Below are positions 44,110 to 52,432 of a stretch of DNA of 64,000 nt, one piece after another. Within the stretch, counting starts at the first letter, position 1. Each line of letters opens with the position of its first letter. Source of the DNA: Lentimicrobium sp. L6 (GTDB lineage: Bacteria > Bacteroidota > Bacteroidia > Bacteroidales > UBA12170); contig NZ_JABKCA010000007.1 of NCBI RefSeq assembly GCF_013166655.1, positions 26,947-90,946 on the forward strand. The letters run 5' to 3'. The translations under genes were made by a program, and so were the position numbers. Under the pieces are notes generated by a model. That model did no database searches, was not told the origin of the DNA, and saw only the letters and a program-made list of their open reading frames with translations.

Positions 44110-44649
44110 TTAATCAATTTTCATCTGGCTAGGCCAATTCTGACGAGCCCATTCAAAAGCGCCCACGGTAAGCGCATGAGAAACATTCATTGAACTTGTT
44201 TTCCCAGGGTTTGGAATGAAAACGCTTTGATGACATTTTTGTAAAACCTCATTACTAATACCAAATCGCTCATTACCACACATCAAAACGCATTTTTTCG
44301 GAAGAGAGTGGCTAAATATATTTTTGCTCTGCTCTGTGGTCTCTAGGGCCACTACCTCATAACCCTCCTCAATTTGTTCCCAGAATTCTTTTTCAGTAAC
44401 AATGTGATAATTCACATGGCCTAGGCTGGAATGTGCCACACGAGTCATTTTGCGAGGTCTCATTTCAAAATTCTCATGAATAAAATACACTTCCGAAATA
44501 CCTAGGTTTCCAGCCAATCTTATGATGGAGCCAGCGTTATCTGGGGTTTTGAGTTCGTAGGCGGCAAGAATCAGAGAATGTTCCTTTTCTTTCTCGTCGA
44601 ACTCTTTTTCTTTAAAAAACTCTACTGAGTTTCTATATTGGTCTTTCAT
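44110..44649 (-). CDS. TrmH/SpoU-family RNA 2'-O-methyltransferase
   Basis: A 179-residue SPOUT-fold enzyme. Motif 1 is the segment ELKTPDNAGSIIRLAGNLG with the catalytic-type N and R, motif 2 is LMCGNERFGISNEVLQ, and motif 3 is IPNPGKTSSMNVSHALTVGA, forming the trefoil-knot SAM site. It has no N-terminal RNA-binding extension, so it resembles the short TrmL/TrmH-like group. RNA target unknown. It lies downstream of rpmH, separated by a terminator. Confidence 0.88.
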   Translation of the reverse strand: MKDQYRNSVEFFKEKEFDEKEKEHSLILAAYELKTPDNAGSIIRLAGNLGISEVYFIHENFEMRPRKMTRVAHSSLGHVNYHIVTEKEFWEQIEEGYEVVALETTEQSKNIFSHSLPKKCVLMCGNERFGISNEVLQKCHQSVFIPNPGKTSSMNVSHALTVGAFEWARQNWPSQMKID

Positions 44650-44671
44650 AGCTTTGGGATGAGGATAAACT

Positions 44672-44703
44672 AGAAAACCCGACCGGAATGAATCCGAACG
44701 GGC
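44672..44703 (-). terminator. Rho-independent terminator of rpmH
   Basis: On the minus strand the hairpin GCCCGTTCGGA...TCCGGTCGGG is followed by TTTTCT. It lies 45 bases past the rpmH stop, ahead of the TrmH-like gene. Confidence 0.8.
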
Positions 44704-44747
44704 TTTTGCGGTTCAGACTATTAGCCTGAAATGTACCTATATTAAAT

Positions 44748-44909
44748 CTATTTTCTTCCGATAAACTCGTCAGAAACTGTCAATTTATGTCTTCCTTTTG
44801 CTCTTCTGCGCGCTAAAACTTTTCTTCCGTTCTTGCTAGCCATTCTAGCTCTGAATCCATGCTTGTTTTTTCTCTTACGTACAGATGGTTGATATGTTCT
44901 CTTGCTCAT
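44748..44909 (-). CDS. rpmH: 50S ribosomal protein L34
   Basis: A 53-residue basic protein starting [18 protein letters not shown] and continuing [20 protein letters not shown], which is the near-invariant L34 sequence. It is too short for a 60-residue ORF cut-off and would easily be missed. The C-terminus ([13 protein letters not shown]) is slightly longer than in E. coli, as is common in Bacteroidota. In many bacteria rpmH lies next to rnpA near the origin. Here rnpA is not adjacent, since TrmH-like and pepD flank it. Confidence 0.97.
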   Translation of the reverse strand: MSKRTYQPSVRKRKNKHGFRARMASKNGRKVLARRRAKGRHKLTVSDEFIGRK

Positions 44910-44989
44910 TTTCTTTATTTTTTTGGGACTGCAAAAATACGCCCTTTTTTAATAAATGCAAATATTTTGAATACTTTTTTTTAATAAAC

Positions 44990-45027
44990 AAAAAAGCTTG
45001 CAAGTATATGGCCTACAAGCTTTTTTT
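44990..45027 (-). terminator. Terminator of pepD
   Basis: Inverted repeat AAAAAAGCTTG (44990-45000) and CAAGCTTTTTT (45016-45026). On the minus strand it ends in a T run, about 16 bases after the pepD stop. Confidence 0.8.
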
Positions 45028-45042
45028 ATTGTTTATTCACTA

Positions 45043-46503
45043 TTATTTTTTAGGAATATTCTTTAATGTTTCTACTAGGAAATCCCAGAATTTACCTACA
45101 GTCTCTATATTTACCTTTTCGTCTGGAGAGTGTGGGTTTCTGATAGTTGGACCGAAAGAAATCATATCCCACTTAGGATAGACAGCACCTAATAGTCCGC
45201 ATTCTAATCCAGCATGGATAGCTTTGATTTCAGGAACTCTTCCGTATTTGTCATTATAAACCTTTTTCATAGTTTCTAATATCTCAGAATTTGGATTTGG
45301 TTTCCAACCTGGATAAGCACCATCAAAAGTAACTTCAGCACCAGCTAATGTGAAAACAGATTCCATCATTTCGGCTAAGTCTTTTTTAGCACTTTCCACA
45401 GAACTACGTAATAAGCTTTGCACTTCAATTTTAAAGTTTCCGCTTTTAACGATAGCAAGGTTAGTACTGGTTTCAGTCAAGCCTTCCATATCATTACTCA
45501 TTCTCATCACACCGTTAGGACAAGCATAAACAGCATTGATAACAGCATTCTGGGTTTTCTCATCAATTACAGAGTCTGGCATTGCAGTCTCTTTACAAGT
45601 AAATGTGAAATCAGGTTCTACGGAGCTTAACTCGCTTTGAACCATTCCTTCGAAAAATTCAACTGAGTTTTCAAAGTCTGCGCAATGCTCATTAGGAACC
45701 ACCAAGGTAACAAACGCTTCTCTAGGAATAGCATTTCTCAAACTACCACCAATGATTTTAGAAATTCTTACACCATAATCTTTGGCAGCTTGCTTTAAGA
45801 AACGGAACATGATTTTATTAGAGTTACCTCTGCCTAATATGATATCCATTCCTGAGTGACCACCTTTTAATCCTTTAACGATTAATTTGTAAGCAACACT
45901 TCCCTTAGGAATATGAGCTTCTTTATATTCAAAAGTTGCTGTACCGTCGATGCCGCCAGCACAACCAATATATAATTCGCCTTCGTCTTCTGAATCAAGA
46001 TTCAATAAGATATGTCCATCAAGAACATTGTTTTGCAAACCAAATGCACCGGTCATGCCAGTTTCTTCGTCAGCTGTCATTAAAGCTTCAATAGGGCCAT
46101 GAACTAAATCTTTTGATTCTAAAACAGCCATTGCCGCAGCTACACCCATTCCGTTATCAGCACCAAGAGTAGTTCCGTCGGCTGTTAGCCATTCGCCATC
46201 AACATAAGTTTCAATAGGATCAGTTTTAAAGTCATGAACTTTATCGCTGTTTTTTTGCGGAACCATGTCAAGGTGACCTTGTAAAATCACACCTTTTCTA
46301 TCTTCCATTCCTGGAGTTGCAGGTTTTTTAATGATAATGTTTCCAACTTCATCTTTAATAGTTTCTAAACCTAAGTCTTGACCAAACTTCATCATAAAAT
46401 CCTGAATAGCATCTTCATGCTTCGAAGGTCTAGGAATTTGTGTTAAACTATAAAAGTGTTTCCAAATTTCCCTTGGGTTTAAGTTGTTTATATCCTTACT
46501 CAT
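45043..46503 (-). CDS. pepD: Aminoacyl-histidine dipeptidase (M20C, PepD)
   Basis: A 486-residue cytosolic zinc dipeptidase. QGHLDMVPQKN supplies the first zinc His and the catalytic Asp. GADNGMGVAAAMAV holds the bridging Asp, ADEETGMTGA the catalytic Glu, and the C-terminal IHAGLECGLL the last ligand region. It cleaves Xaa-His and other dipeptides. Bacteroidota often carry several. Its start is divergent from the HAD phosphatase gene with about 130 bases between, and its transcript ends at a strong hairpin. Confidence 0.95.
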   Translation of the reverse strand: MSKDINNLNPREIWKHFYSLTQIPRPSKHEDAIQDFMMKFGQDLGLETIKDEVGNIIIKKPATPGMEDRKGVILQGHLDMVPQKNSDKVHDFKTDPIETYVDGEWLTADGTTLGADNGMGVAAAMAVLESKDLVHGPIEALMTADEETGMTGAFGLQNNVLDGHILLNLDSEDEGELYIGCAGGIDGTATFEYKEAHIPKGSVAYKLIVKGLKGGHSGMDIILGRGNSNKIMFRFLKQAAKDYGVRISKIIGGSLRNAIPREAFVTLVVPNEHCADFENSVEFFEGMVQSELSSVEPDFTFTCKETAMPDSVIDEKTQNAVINAVYACPNGVMRMSNDMEGLTETSTNLAIVKSGNFKIEVQSLLRSSVESAKKDLAEMMESVFTLAGAEVTFDGAYPGWKPNPNSEILETMKKVYNDKYGRVPEIKAIHAGLECGLLGAVYPKWDMISFGPTIRNPHSPDEKVNIETVGKFWDFLVETLKNIPKK

Positions 46504-46602
46504 GTTTAATTGTTTTTGTATTTTTTATGGTGCTAAATTAATAGAATTAATTCATTTCTAAATGTTATTTATCTTTAAAAACATATTTTTCAGAGATAAT
46601 CG

Positions 46603-46610
46603 TAGTTTTG
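46603..46610 (+). promoter_or_regulatory. -7 element (TAGTTTTG) for the HAD phosphatase gene
   Basis: Exact TANNTTTG match followed by CG, 21 bases before the ATG at 46632. Confidence 0.55.
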
Positions 46611-46631
46611 CGCCACTGAAATAATGAGTTT

Positions 46632-47333
46632 ATGACGGCAAAGAAATACAAATATCTGTTTTTTGATTTAGATAGAACCTTATGGGATTTCGAGAAAAAT
46701 TCTGTTTTAACCTTAAAAGAGATTTATGAGGAGGCTAGAATAGGTGATATGGCCATTATTGATTTTGCCGATTTCCATACTTTTTATGTGGACTATAATC
46801 ATCATTTATGGGATTTGTATAAGGATGGGAAAATTGAGAAAGATTACTTGAGCGTGCAACGATTTAGAGGTAGCCTACAACACTTTAAAATTGATGATGA
46901 GGATTTAGCCATAAAAATGGCGAAAGATTATGTGAGAATAAGCCCCACAAAAACAGCCCTTTTCCCTAATGCTATTTTGGTATTAAAAAACTTATCAAAA
47001 CGCTATTCCATGCATATCATCACAAATGGATTTAATGAGGTGCAGTTTGTGAAGCTAGATAATAGTGGTTTAACTCCTTATTTTGAACAGATTATAACTT
47101 CGGAGATGGTAGGTGTGCAAAAGCCTCACAGAGACGTGTTTGACTTTGCTATGAAGCAGGCGGGAGCTTCTGCTGAAGAGTCTTTGATGATAGGCGATGA
47201 TCAAGTATCTGATATTCAGGGAGCACGAAATGCCCATATAGATCAAGTCTTTGTTGATTTCCATCATGAGGACCTCAGATTTGCTCCTACATTTCATATT
47301 CACAGCCTTTCCGAATTGCTCAATTTTCTGTAG
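46632..47333 (+). CDS. HAD-family hydrolase, YjjG-like nucleotidase
   Basis: A 233-residue HAD phosphatase. Motif I is FFDLDRTLWDFE (nucleophile Asp15, general acid Asp17), motif II is the Thr in IITNGF, the motif III Lys is in GVQKPHRDVF, and motif IV is MIGDDQVSDIQGARNA. The alpha-helical cap after motif I and the overall length match the YjjG/YfnB subfamily, which dephosphorylates non-canonical pyrimidine nucleotides. Substrate is inferred from the subfamily only. Monocistronic. Confidence 0.88.
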   Translation: MTAKKYKYLFFDLDRTLWDFEKNSVLTLKEIYEEARIGDMAIIDFADFHTFYVDYNHHLWDLYKDGKIEKDYLSVQRFRGSLQHFKIDDEDLAIKMAKDYVRISPTKTALFPNAILVLKNLSKRYSMHIITNGFNEVQFVKLDNSGLTPYFEQIITSEMVGVQKPHRDVFDFAMKQAGASAEESLMIGDDQVSDIQGARNAHIDQVFVDFHHEDLRFAPTFHIHSLSELLNFL

Positions 47334-47447
47334 AGCTTATTAACATCCAACTGTTTGTTATTTTGTTTCCTTGTCATCTTTCTTGAGCAAATAAGAGATA
47401 TTTTTATTGTGTGAAAAAAAGATTGTTGTTGAAATAATAAATATATC

Positions 47448-48854
47448 ATGAAAAATCGTTCTATTCGATACTTTTTTACGGCTTTGTTTGCCTTTGCTTT
47501 TGTTTTCTCAGGTTCTGTAAATGCTCAAGAACAAACTGATGAAAAGAAGGAACAAACTGAAAAGAAGGAGGAGGCTCCTAAGAAAAAAATCCAAGCAGGG
47601 GTTATTAAAGAAGATGCAAAAACCAATGGTTTTCTGCATAACTGGTATGTGGGTGTTAAGGGTGGTGCTACTTTCTTTTTATCTCCTCTGAAAGATAATC
47701 CTTTCAGCTGGGGAGCAGGGGTGAGTCTGGGCAAGCAATTAAATACTAAAGTGGGTTTACGTGCTGATTATGTTTATGGTAATATGAAATCTGATGGTGA
47801 GTTTGTAAAGCTTAATGAGGATGGTAGTTATTATAAGAACAACCTTTCGGCTAATGTTGATTTTATGGAGATATCACTTTTATTAAAGTTGAGCCTTAAT
47901 GATTTCTTTTATTCAAAATCACCAAAATACTTAAGAGAACTTTATCTGATAGGTGGTGGTGCTTACACTATGTATAGAACCGAGATTACTGATAGTAATG
48001 GTGCGTTTTTAACAGGTACAGGTTATACCTTAGCTGGAGAACAAGAGGCTATGGAAGCTTTAATAGCAGTGCCTTTGGGAATTGGAGTCACCTATAAATT
48101 AGGGGCGAAAGATATTGTGAATTTAAATGCAGAATTTGGTTATCGTTTTACATCCTCTCCTGACTTGGGTGGTAATTTGACTGATGATGCCAGCAACTAT
48201 ACTTTTTCTTCACTGGGCTTATTGTTTAATTTGGGTCGTCCTGGTTTGACTCCTCAGAAAATTACTGCTGATATGGTAAGAGAGGATGTAGAGAAAGAGG
48301 TGTCTGAGAAATTTGGAAAACAGATTGATGCTAAAATTAAAGCAGAAACCAAGCCTATTAAAGATGATTTAGCTAAACAGTCAGTGGCCGTAGCTAATAA
48401 TCAGGAGCAATTGAATATTCTACAAGAAGAATTAGAAGCTAGAACAAATGCAATCAAAGAACAATTAGCTGGAGAGGTTTCTGAGGATGCTAATGGTAAT
48501 ATGGTGGTGCGTTCTGCAGGCTCTGGTTCAGGAATTGATATGACCAGTATCTATTTTGCTTTTAACTCTACCTATATCACTCCAGCTATGGAGAGAGAGA
48601 TTGCGGTTATTGGTAAGATGCTAAAGAAAAACAAGAAATTAAAGTGTGAAGTTGTAGGGAATGCTAGTAATGTTGGTAGTCCTGAGTATAATATGCAACT
48701 AAGCCAAAAAAGAGCAGAAGCTGTCATGAATATGTTGATTGATGAATTTAAAATTGATGCAGAAAGATTAACATTAAGCAATAATGGTCTTGATGAGCCT
48801 TTAGCAGAGAATATTAAAAGAATTAATCGCAGGGTCGATTTAATTATTCAGTAA
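47448..48854 (+). CDS. OmpA-like porin with beta-barrel, coiled coil and altered OmpA domain
   Basis: A 468-residue outer-membrane protein. A signal peptide (cleavage after VNAQ) precedes a Lys/Glu-rich linker, then an eight-strand-like barrel (about residues 65-265, starting WYVGVKGGATFFL). A helical coiled coil (about 275-350) and a C-terminal OmpA domain (about 365-468) follow. In the peptidoglycan-binding motif the usual GHTDNVGS reads GNASNVGSPEYN: the Asp that holds diaminopimelate is replaced, while the Arg in QKRAEAV is kept. Peptidoglycan binding may thus be weak or altered. A hairpin with T run follows at 48891. Confidence 0.88.
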   Translation: MKNRSIRYFFTALFAFAFVFSGSVNAQEQTDEKKEQTEKKEEAPKKKIQAGVIKEDAKTNGFLHNWYVGVKGGATFFLSPLKDNPFSWGAGVSLGKQLNTKVGLRADYVYGNMKSDGEFVKLNEDGSYYKNNLSANVDFMEISLLLKLSLNDFFYSKSPKYLRELYLIGGGAYTMYRTEITDSNGAFLTGTGYTLAGEQEAMEALIAVPLGIGVTYKLGAKDIVNLNAEFGYRFTSSPDLGGNLTDDASNYTFSSLGLLFNLGRPGLTPQKITADMVREDVEKEVSEKFGKQIDAKIKAETKPIKDDLAKQSVAVANNQEQLNILQEELEARTNAIKEQLAGEVSEDANGNMVVRSAGSGSGIDMTSIYFAFNSTYITPAMEREIAVIGKMLKKNKKLKCEVVGNASNVGSPEYNMQLSQKRAEAVMNMLIDEFKIDAERLTLSNNGLDEPLAENIKRINRRVDLIIQ

Positions 48855-48890
48855 TGCGGTAAACCGAAATTGATCTGAACAACATAGGGG

Positions 48891-48921
48891 GAATCCTAGG
48901 CTGAAAAGGCTAGGGTTTTTT
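48891..48921 (+). terminator. Terminator of the OmpA-like gene
   Basis: Imperfect stem AATCCTAG...CTAGGGTT followed by seven T, about 40 bases past the stop. Confidence 0.7.
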
Positions 48922-49286
48922 TGTGTGTTTAGAACCTTGTAGTTTAAAAAATCATATTCCATATTTCCTTTTGAAGACAAGTTTGATGCTGAGTAATCAA
49001 TAATTCTATTTGTTCAAGTATCGGATGTCTCCCGATGGTATACTGAAACAGCTGGAACTCGCCTAGGGGGGTAATTAGGTCTCGTTTTAAGATTATACGT
49101 TACTCTTGTAAAGTCGTGTAGTAAAACGAAGAAGGTCTAGTTACTATATATGAAAACAAGAAAGCTATAAGTTAAAGTTTTATCATCGAAAACGCAATTA
49201 TTATACCCTTCTAACTTATGTTTATTAATGTTAGCATATACTGTAATATGGCATTTTAGTTTTCTTTTAATCAATACAGGGCATAA
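48922..49286. other. Gene-free region
   Basis: About 365 bases without a gene. It holds a small GC-rich patch (49018-49085) with a 5-bp stem ATCGG/CCGAT. All frames are broken by stops. I see no tRNA, transposase or known RNA. Confidence 0.5.
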
Positions 49287-49312
49287 AAAAAGCCTCCACA
49301 AAGGAGGCTTTA
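49287..49312 (-). terminator. Terminator of the chitobiase-like-domain protein gene
   Basis: Stem AAAGCCTCC/GGAGGCTTT with loop ACAAA. On the minus strand it leads into a run of seven T, about 27 bases past the stop at 49339. Confidence 0.9.
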
Positions 49313-49338
49313 CAAATATTGTTGTTAAGATAAATATC

Positions 49339-50820
49339 TTAGAATAATCTACCTTTTCTAATCACTACTACTAGTCCAATTAATAAACCAGCAATAATAA
49401 TACCTTTAGAACTTACAGGTACTGGAGGTATTGGAGCAGCAACGATATCTGCAGAAACACGTGATGTTAAGAAAATCCCAGCGTTTGTGCTGTTTGGAAG
49501 GCAAACTATATCTTGTGGTGCTGTAGGAATGGTTGCGCCTGTGTATTCTACGTTCCAGAAAGTAGTCCTGAAATTAGATGTAGCTTTACTACTGCCACTG
49601 GCATCAGTAATTTCGTAAACCTCTCCGTTTTCAAAAGCTCCACCACCATCAGTAAAAGTAACCCCTAAAACTTGAACCAATTCTGCTTCATAATCTTCAA
49701 AGTTATTATTAAATTCATCTAAAGTAATCACTTGAGGATTAAAAGTATTACCAGTAGATGTGGCAGCTCCAGGGTCTTGGTTAGGAACAAATTGTAACAT
49801 TCCACCATATTCACCTAAAGTACCTGTGATGCCTGTAATACCATCACCTATATTGTAAGTGGTAGTGATTGCTCCTCCATTATCATCAATTAAAATGGCT
49901 GCTGTAGCATCTTGAATATACTTTTGATTTCTATAACTTTGTTGAAAAGTTAAAGTAGCTTGACCAGTTAAAATATAAATTTGTGAACCAGTAGCTTGTG
50001 TTCTTAACTCTGCTATAGTTGCTACTTCAACTGGAATGATAATTTCATAAGCAGCTGTAGTTACTTGGCTATAATCAGTACCATCAAAAGTAACCGCTTT
50101 AAAAGTAGTGGTGGTTGCTACATTGATAGGAGCTGAATATAAGTTGTCAGTATTGTCTGGATCTGTTCCATCTGTTGTGTAATAAATGTCATAAGAAGTT
50201 TTAGAAGGAGTTGTCATTGTTACTGTTTGGGCTTCAGTATATGTTCCAGCGATAGGATCGAAAATAGGTGCGGGTACCGATGAAGCTGCATTCTTGAAAA
50301 AAGAAAAGTCATCCCAATAAGTAACGGCACTTCCATATGTTCTTACTTCAAAATAAAATTCATTTGCAGTAGCAGGAGCATTTAAAGTAACAGTATACTC
50401 AGTCCAAGCTCCGCCATTATTATCTAGGTAAGAGTTGTTAGGGCCTCTTAATTCTGCACCATTATCATTAATGTTAGTTCCAGAATTTTTCCAATATGAC
50501 CAAATTCGGGCATCAGTTCCATCGCTTTCAACTACCTTGTACCACATTGTTAATGTGTATGATTCTCCAGCGACAATTCCAGTAATTGTTTGACCTAAAT
50601 CTTTGGTGCCCCCAGTATGTTTTGCAGAATAAGTTCCGCCATGTACTAAGCCAGCTCCAGATTCTTGATCGATATTTTCGACTTTTGTCCAGCTAGTTGG
50701 GTGTGTTGCGTCATCCCAGGCTTCAAAATTGCCATTGAGAAGCAGTTCTTGTCCCATAGTTGAAATTGAGAATCCTAAGAAAAGGGCAAATATTAATTGC
50801 CAGTGAGTAATTTTCTTCAT
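49339..50820 (-). CDS. Exported multidomain protein with exosortase-type C-terminal tail
   Basis: A 493-residue protein. A signal peptide (cleavage near MGQ, residue 23) precedes a carbohydrate-binding-like beta sandwich (about 25-175, LLLNGNFEAWDDATHPTSW). Next comes a chitobiase/beta-hexosaminidase C-terminal-like domain (about 180-255, SYDIYYTTDGTDPDNTDN), and then an OB-like domain (about 260-455, IYILTGQATLTFQQS). The last 30 residues are a Pro-rich spacer, PVSSKG, the helix IIIAGLLIGLVVVI and a basic end RKGRLF. This tripartite layout is that of a cleaved sorting signal, not a T9SS domain. Likely surface-bound. Promoter TACATTTG is at 50857. Confidence 0.85.
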   Translation of the reverse strand: MKKITHWQLIFALFLGFSISTMGQELLLNGNFEAWDDATHPTSWTKVENIDQESGAGLVHGGTYSAKHTGGTKDLGQTITGIVAGESYTLTMWYKVVESDGTDARIWSYWKNSGTNINDNGAELRGPNNSYLDNNGGAWTEYTVTLNAPATANEFYFEVRTYGSAVTYWDDFSFFKNAASSVPAPIFDPIAGTYTEAQTVTMTTPSKTSYDIYYTTDGTDPDNTDNLYSAPINVATTTTFKAVTFDGTDYSQVTTAAYEIIIPVEVATIAELRTQATGSQIYILTGQATLTFQQSYRNQKYIQDATAAILIDDNGGAITTTYNIGDGITGITGTLGEYGGMLQFVPNQDPGAATSTGNTFNPQVITLDEFNNNFEDYEAELVQVLGVTFTDGGGAFENGEVYEITDASGSSKATSNFRTTFWNVEYTGATIPTAPQDIVCLPNSTNAGIFLTSRVSADIVAAPIPPVPVSSKGIIIAGLLIGLVVVIRKGRLF

Positions 50821-50856
50821 AATTATTTAGTTTAAAATTGATTTTAAAATGGAGGT

Positions 50857-50864
50857 CAAATGTA
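50857..50864 (-). promoter_or_regulatory. -7 element (TACATTTG) for the chitobiase-like-domain protein gene
   Basis: Minus-strand exact match to TANNTTTG, 37 bases before the start codon, giving a leader of about 30 bases. Confidence 0.55.
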
Positions 50865-50933
50865 GTAATTTTTTACAAAATATAAAAAATGCTTATGTCC
50901 TTAAAGATTATTTAATGTGCAGAGGAGTTAAAC

Positions 50934-50968
50934 GAAAAAAATGCCTGAATGAAATTCAGGCATTTTTT
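50934..50968 (-). terminator. Terminator of pyrBI
   Basis: Long stem AAAATGCCTGAAT/ATTCAGGCATTTT with loop GAA and a T run on the minus strand, immediately past the pyrI stop at 50976. Confidence 0.9.
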
Positions 50969-50975
50969 ATAGTGT

Positions 50976-51437
50976 TTATTTAAACTCCATGGTGTCTTTG
51001 GTAGTGATTTTTTCACAATAATGACAGCGAAGTTTTAATTCCCCTTTATCAGAAATCACTTTAAAGCGAGTGGGTACTGCTTGGTGATTGGTGATGCACT
51101 TAGGATTGAAGCATTTTACAAAATTTTCAACGATCTCAGGGGTATCTACATTTTCTTTTCTGACCACATAAAAATCCTTGATTTCAATAATGGTTGCTGT
51201 TGGAGCCACTAATGCAATTTTGTTGATCTCCTCATTTTTGAAATAGCGATCTCTGATTTTGATAATACCTTTTAAGCCGTATTTTTCAGAGTGTAAATTG
51301 GTTCCAAAATAGATTTGATTGTTTACTTTGTCTAATTTTAAAATCCTCAAAGCATGAAATAAACTTGCTGCAGGAATATGATCAATCACAGTTCCGTTTT
51401 CCAGGGCGGCTACTTTTAATTCTTTTCTTTTATCCAT
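50976..51437 (-). CDS. pyrI: Aspartate carbamoyltransferase regulatory subunit
   Basis: A 153-residue protein equal in length to E. coli PyrI. The zinc ligands fall at the same positions as in E. coli: Cys109, Cys114, Cys138 and Cys141 (KCFNPKC and RCHYC). The N-terminal nucleotide-binding domain has VIDHIPAASLFHALRIL. It binds CTP/ATP and couples them to the catalytic subunit. Located 12 bases after pyrB in one operon, ending at a strong terminator. Confidence 0.96.
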   Translation of the reverse strand: MDKRKELKVAALENGTVIDHIPAASLFHALRILKLDKVNNQIYFGTNLHSEKYGLKGIIKIRDRYFKNEEINKIALVAPTATIIEIKDFYVVRKENVDTPEIVENFVKCFNPKCITNHQAVPTRFKVISDKGELKLRCHYCEKITTKDTMEFK

Positions 51438-51449
51438 GATTTTCCCTCC

Positions 51450-52361
51450 TTATTCTTTTAATCCTAATGTATATGCCAAAAGTGCTTCACGAACATAAAC
51501 TCCATTTAGAGCTTGCTGAAAATAGTATGCCTTAGGATTTTGATCCACGGCCTCTTCTATTTCATTTACCCTTGGAAGTGGGTGTAGCACTTTCATATTA
51601 TCTTTAGTGTTTTCAAGATGCTCATTCTTGAGGATGTATGAATTCTTAACTTTCTCATATTCCATAGGGTCGGCAAATCGTTCCTTCTGAATTCTGGTCA
51701 TATAAAGAATATCAACTTTATCCATAGCTTTGTTTAAATCAGTGTATTGAATATAATCTAAACCTGCATCTTTAATGTATTTCTTCACGGCACTTGGCAG
51801 TTTTAGCTCTGGAGGAGAAACCAAATGGAAGGTAGCGTTAAATTGAGACATGGCTATTACTAAAGAGTGAACAGTACGTCCATATTTTAGATCACCAACG
51901 AATGCAATATGCTTATTCTCTAGAGAGCCCTGAGTTTTCATGATAGAATACATGTCGAGCAAACATTGAGTTGGATGTTGATTGGCACCATCACCAGCAT
52001 TAATGATAGGTACATCAGAAACTTCGCTGGCCCATCTTGCACTACCGTCTAGAGGATGGCGCATTACGATGAGATCGGAATAGTTAGCCACCGTTTTTAT
52101 AGTGTCCATTAATGTTTCGCCCTTTGAAACACTAGAATTAGCGGCGTCGGTAAATCCTATAATTTTACCACCTAATTGCGAGATTGCGCTTTCAAAACTT
52201 AAGCGTGTACGAGTGGAAGGTTCAAAAAATAGAGTCGCGATTACGTGGTTGTCAAGAATTTTCTGACGAGGATTCTTTTCGAATTCTGCTGCAAGTTCCA
52301 GTATCCTAATCTGCTCTTCCTTGCTGTAATCATTAATTGAAATTAAACTTCGGTTCTTCAT
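51450..52361 (-). CDS. pyrB: Aspartate carbamoyltransferase catalytic subunit
   Basis: A 303-residue enzyme of pyrimidine synthesis, making carbamoyl-aspartate. The carbamoyl-phosphate site is FFEPSTRTRLSFESA, followed by the Ser/Lys loop SVSKGETLMDTIKT, the DGANQHPTQCLLDMYS segment and the aspartate-side HPLPRVNEI. The neighbour pyrI shows it works as the class B holoenzyme with feedback control. A terminator hairpin of the upstream gene precedes it, so pyrBI has its own promoter, probably the AT-rich stretch just after 52361. Confidence 0.97.
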   Translation of the reverse strand: MKNRSLISINDYSKEEQIRILELAAEFEKNPRQKILDNHVIATLFFEPSTRTRLSFESAISQLGGKIIGFTDAANSSVSKGETLMDTIKTVANYSDLIVMRHPLDGSARWASEVSDVPIINAGDGANQHPTQCLLDMYSIMKTQGSLENKHIAFVGDLKYGRTVHSLVIAMSQFNATFHLVSPPELKLPSAVKKYIKDAGLDYIQYTDLNKAMDKVDILYMTRIQKERFADPMEYEKVKNSYILKNEHLENTKDNMKVLHPLPRVNEIEEAVDQNPKAYYFQQALNGVYVREALLAYTLGLKE

Positions 52362-52395
52362 CTGCTGATTTTTTTTGGTGTAAAATTAGTTATTT

Positions 52396-52428
52396 TTCAA
52401 AAAAAATGGCGACTAAAAAGCCGCCATT
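52396..52428 (-). terminator. Terminator between the cDPG-synthetase-like gene and pyrB
   Basis: Stem AATGGCG/CGCCATT (52405-52411 and 52422-52428) with eight T on the minus strand side. It separates the two genes although they point the same way. Confidence 0.85.
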
Positions 52429-52432
52429 GAAA

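Noticed and set aside
44885..45181. Plus-strand 98-codon frame overlapping the starts of rpmH and the pepD terminator
   Set aside because: Covers a terminator and the antisense of pepD; composition is low-complexity.
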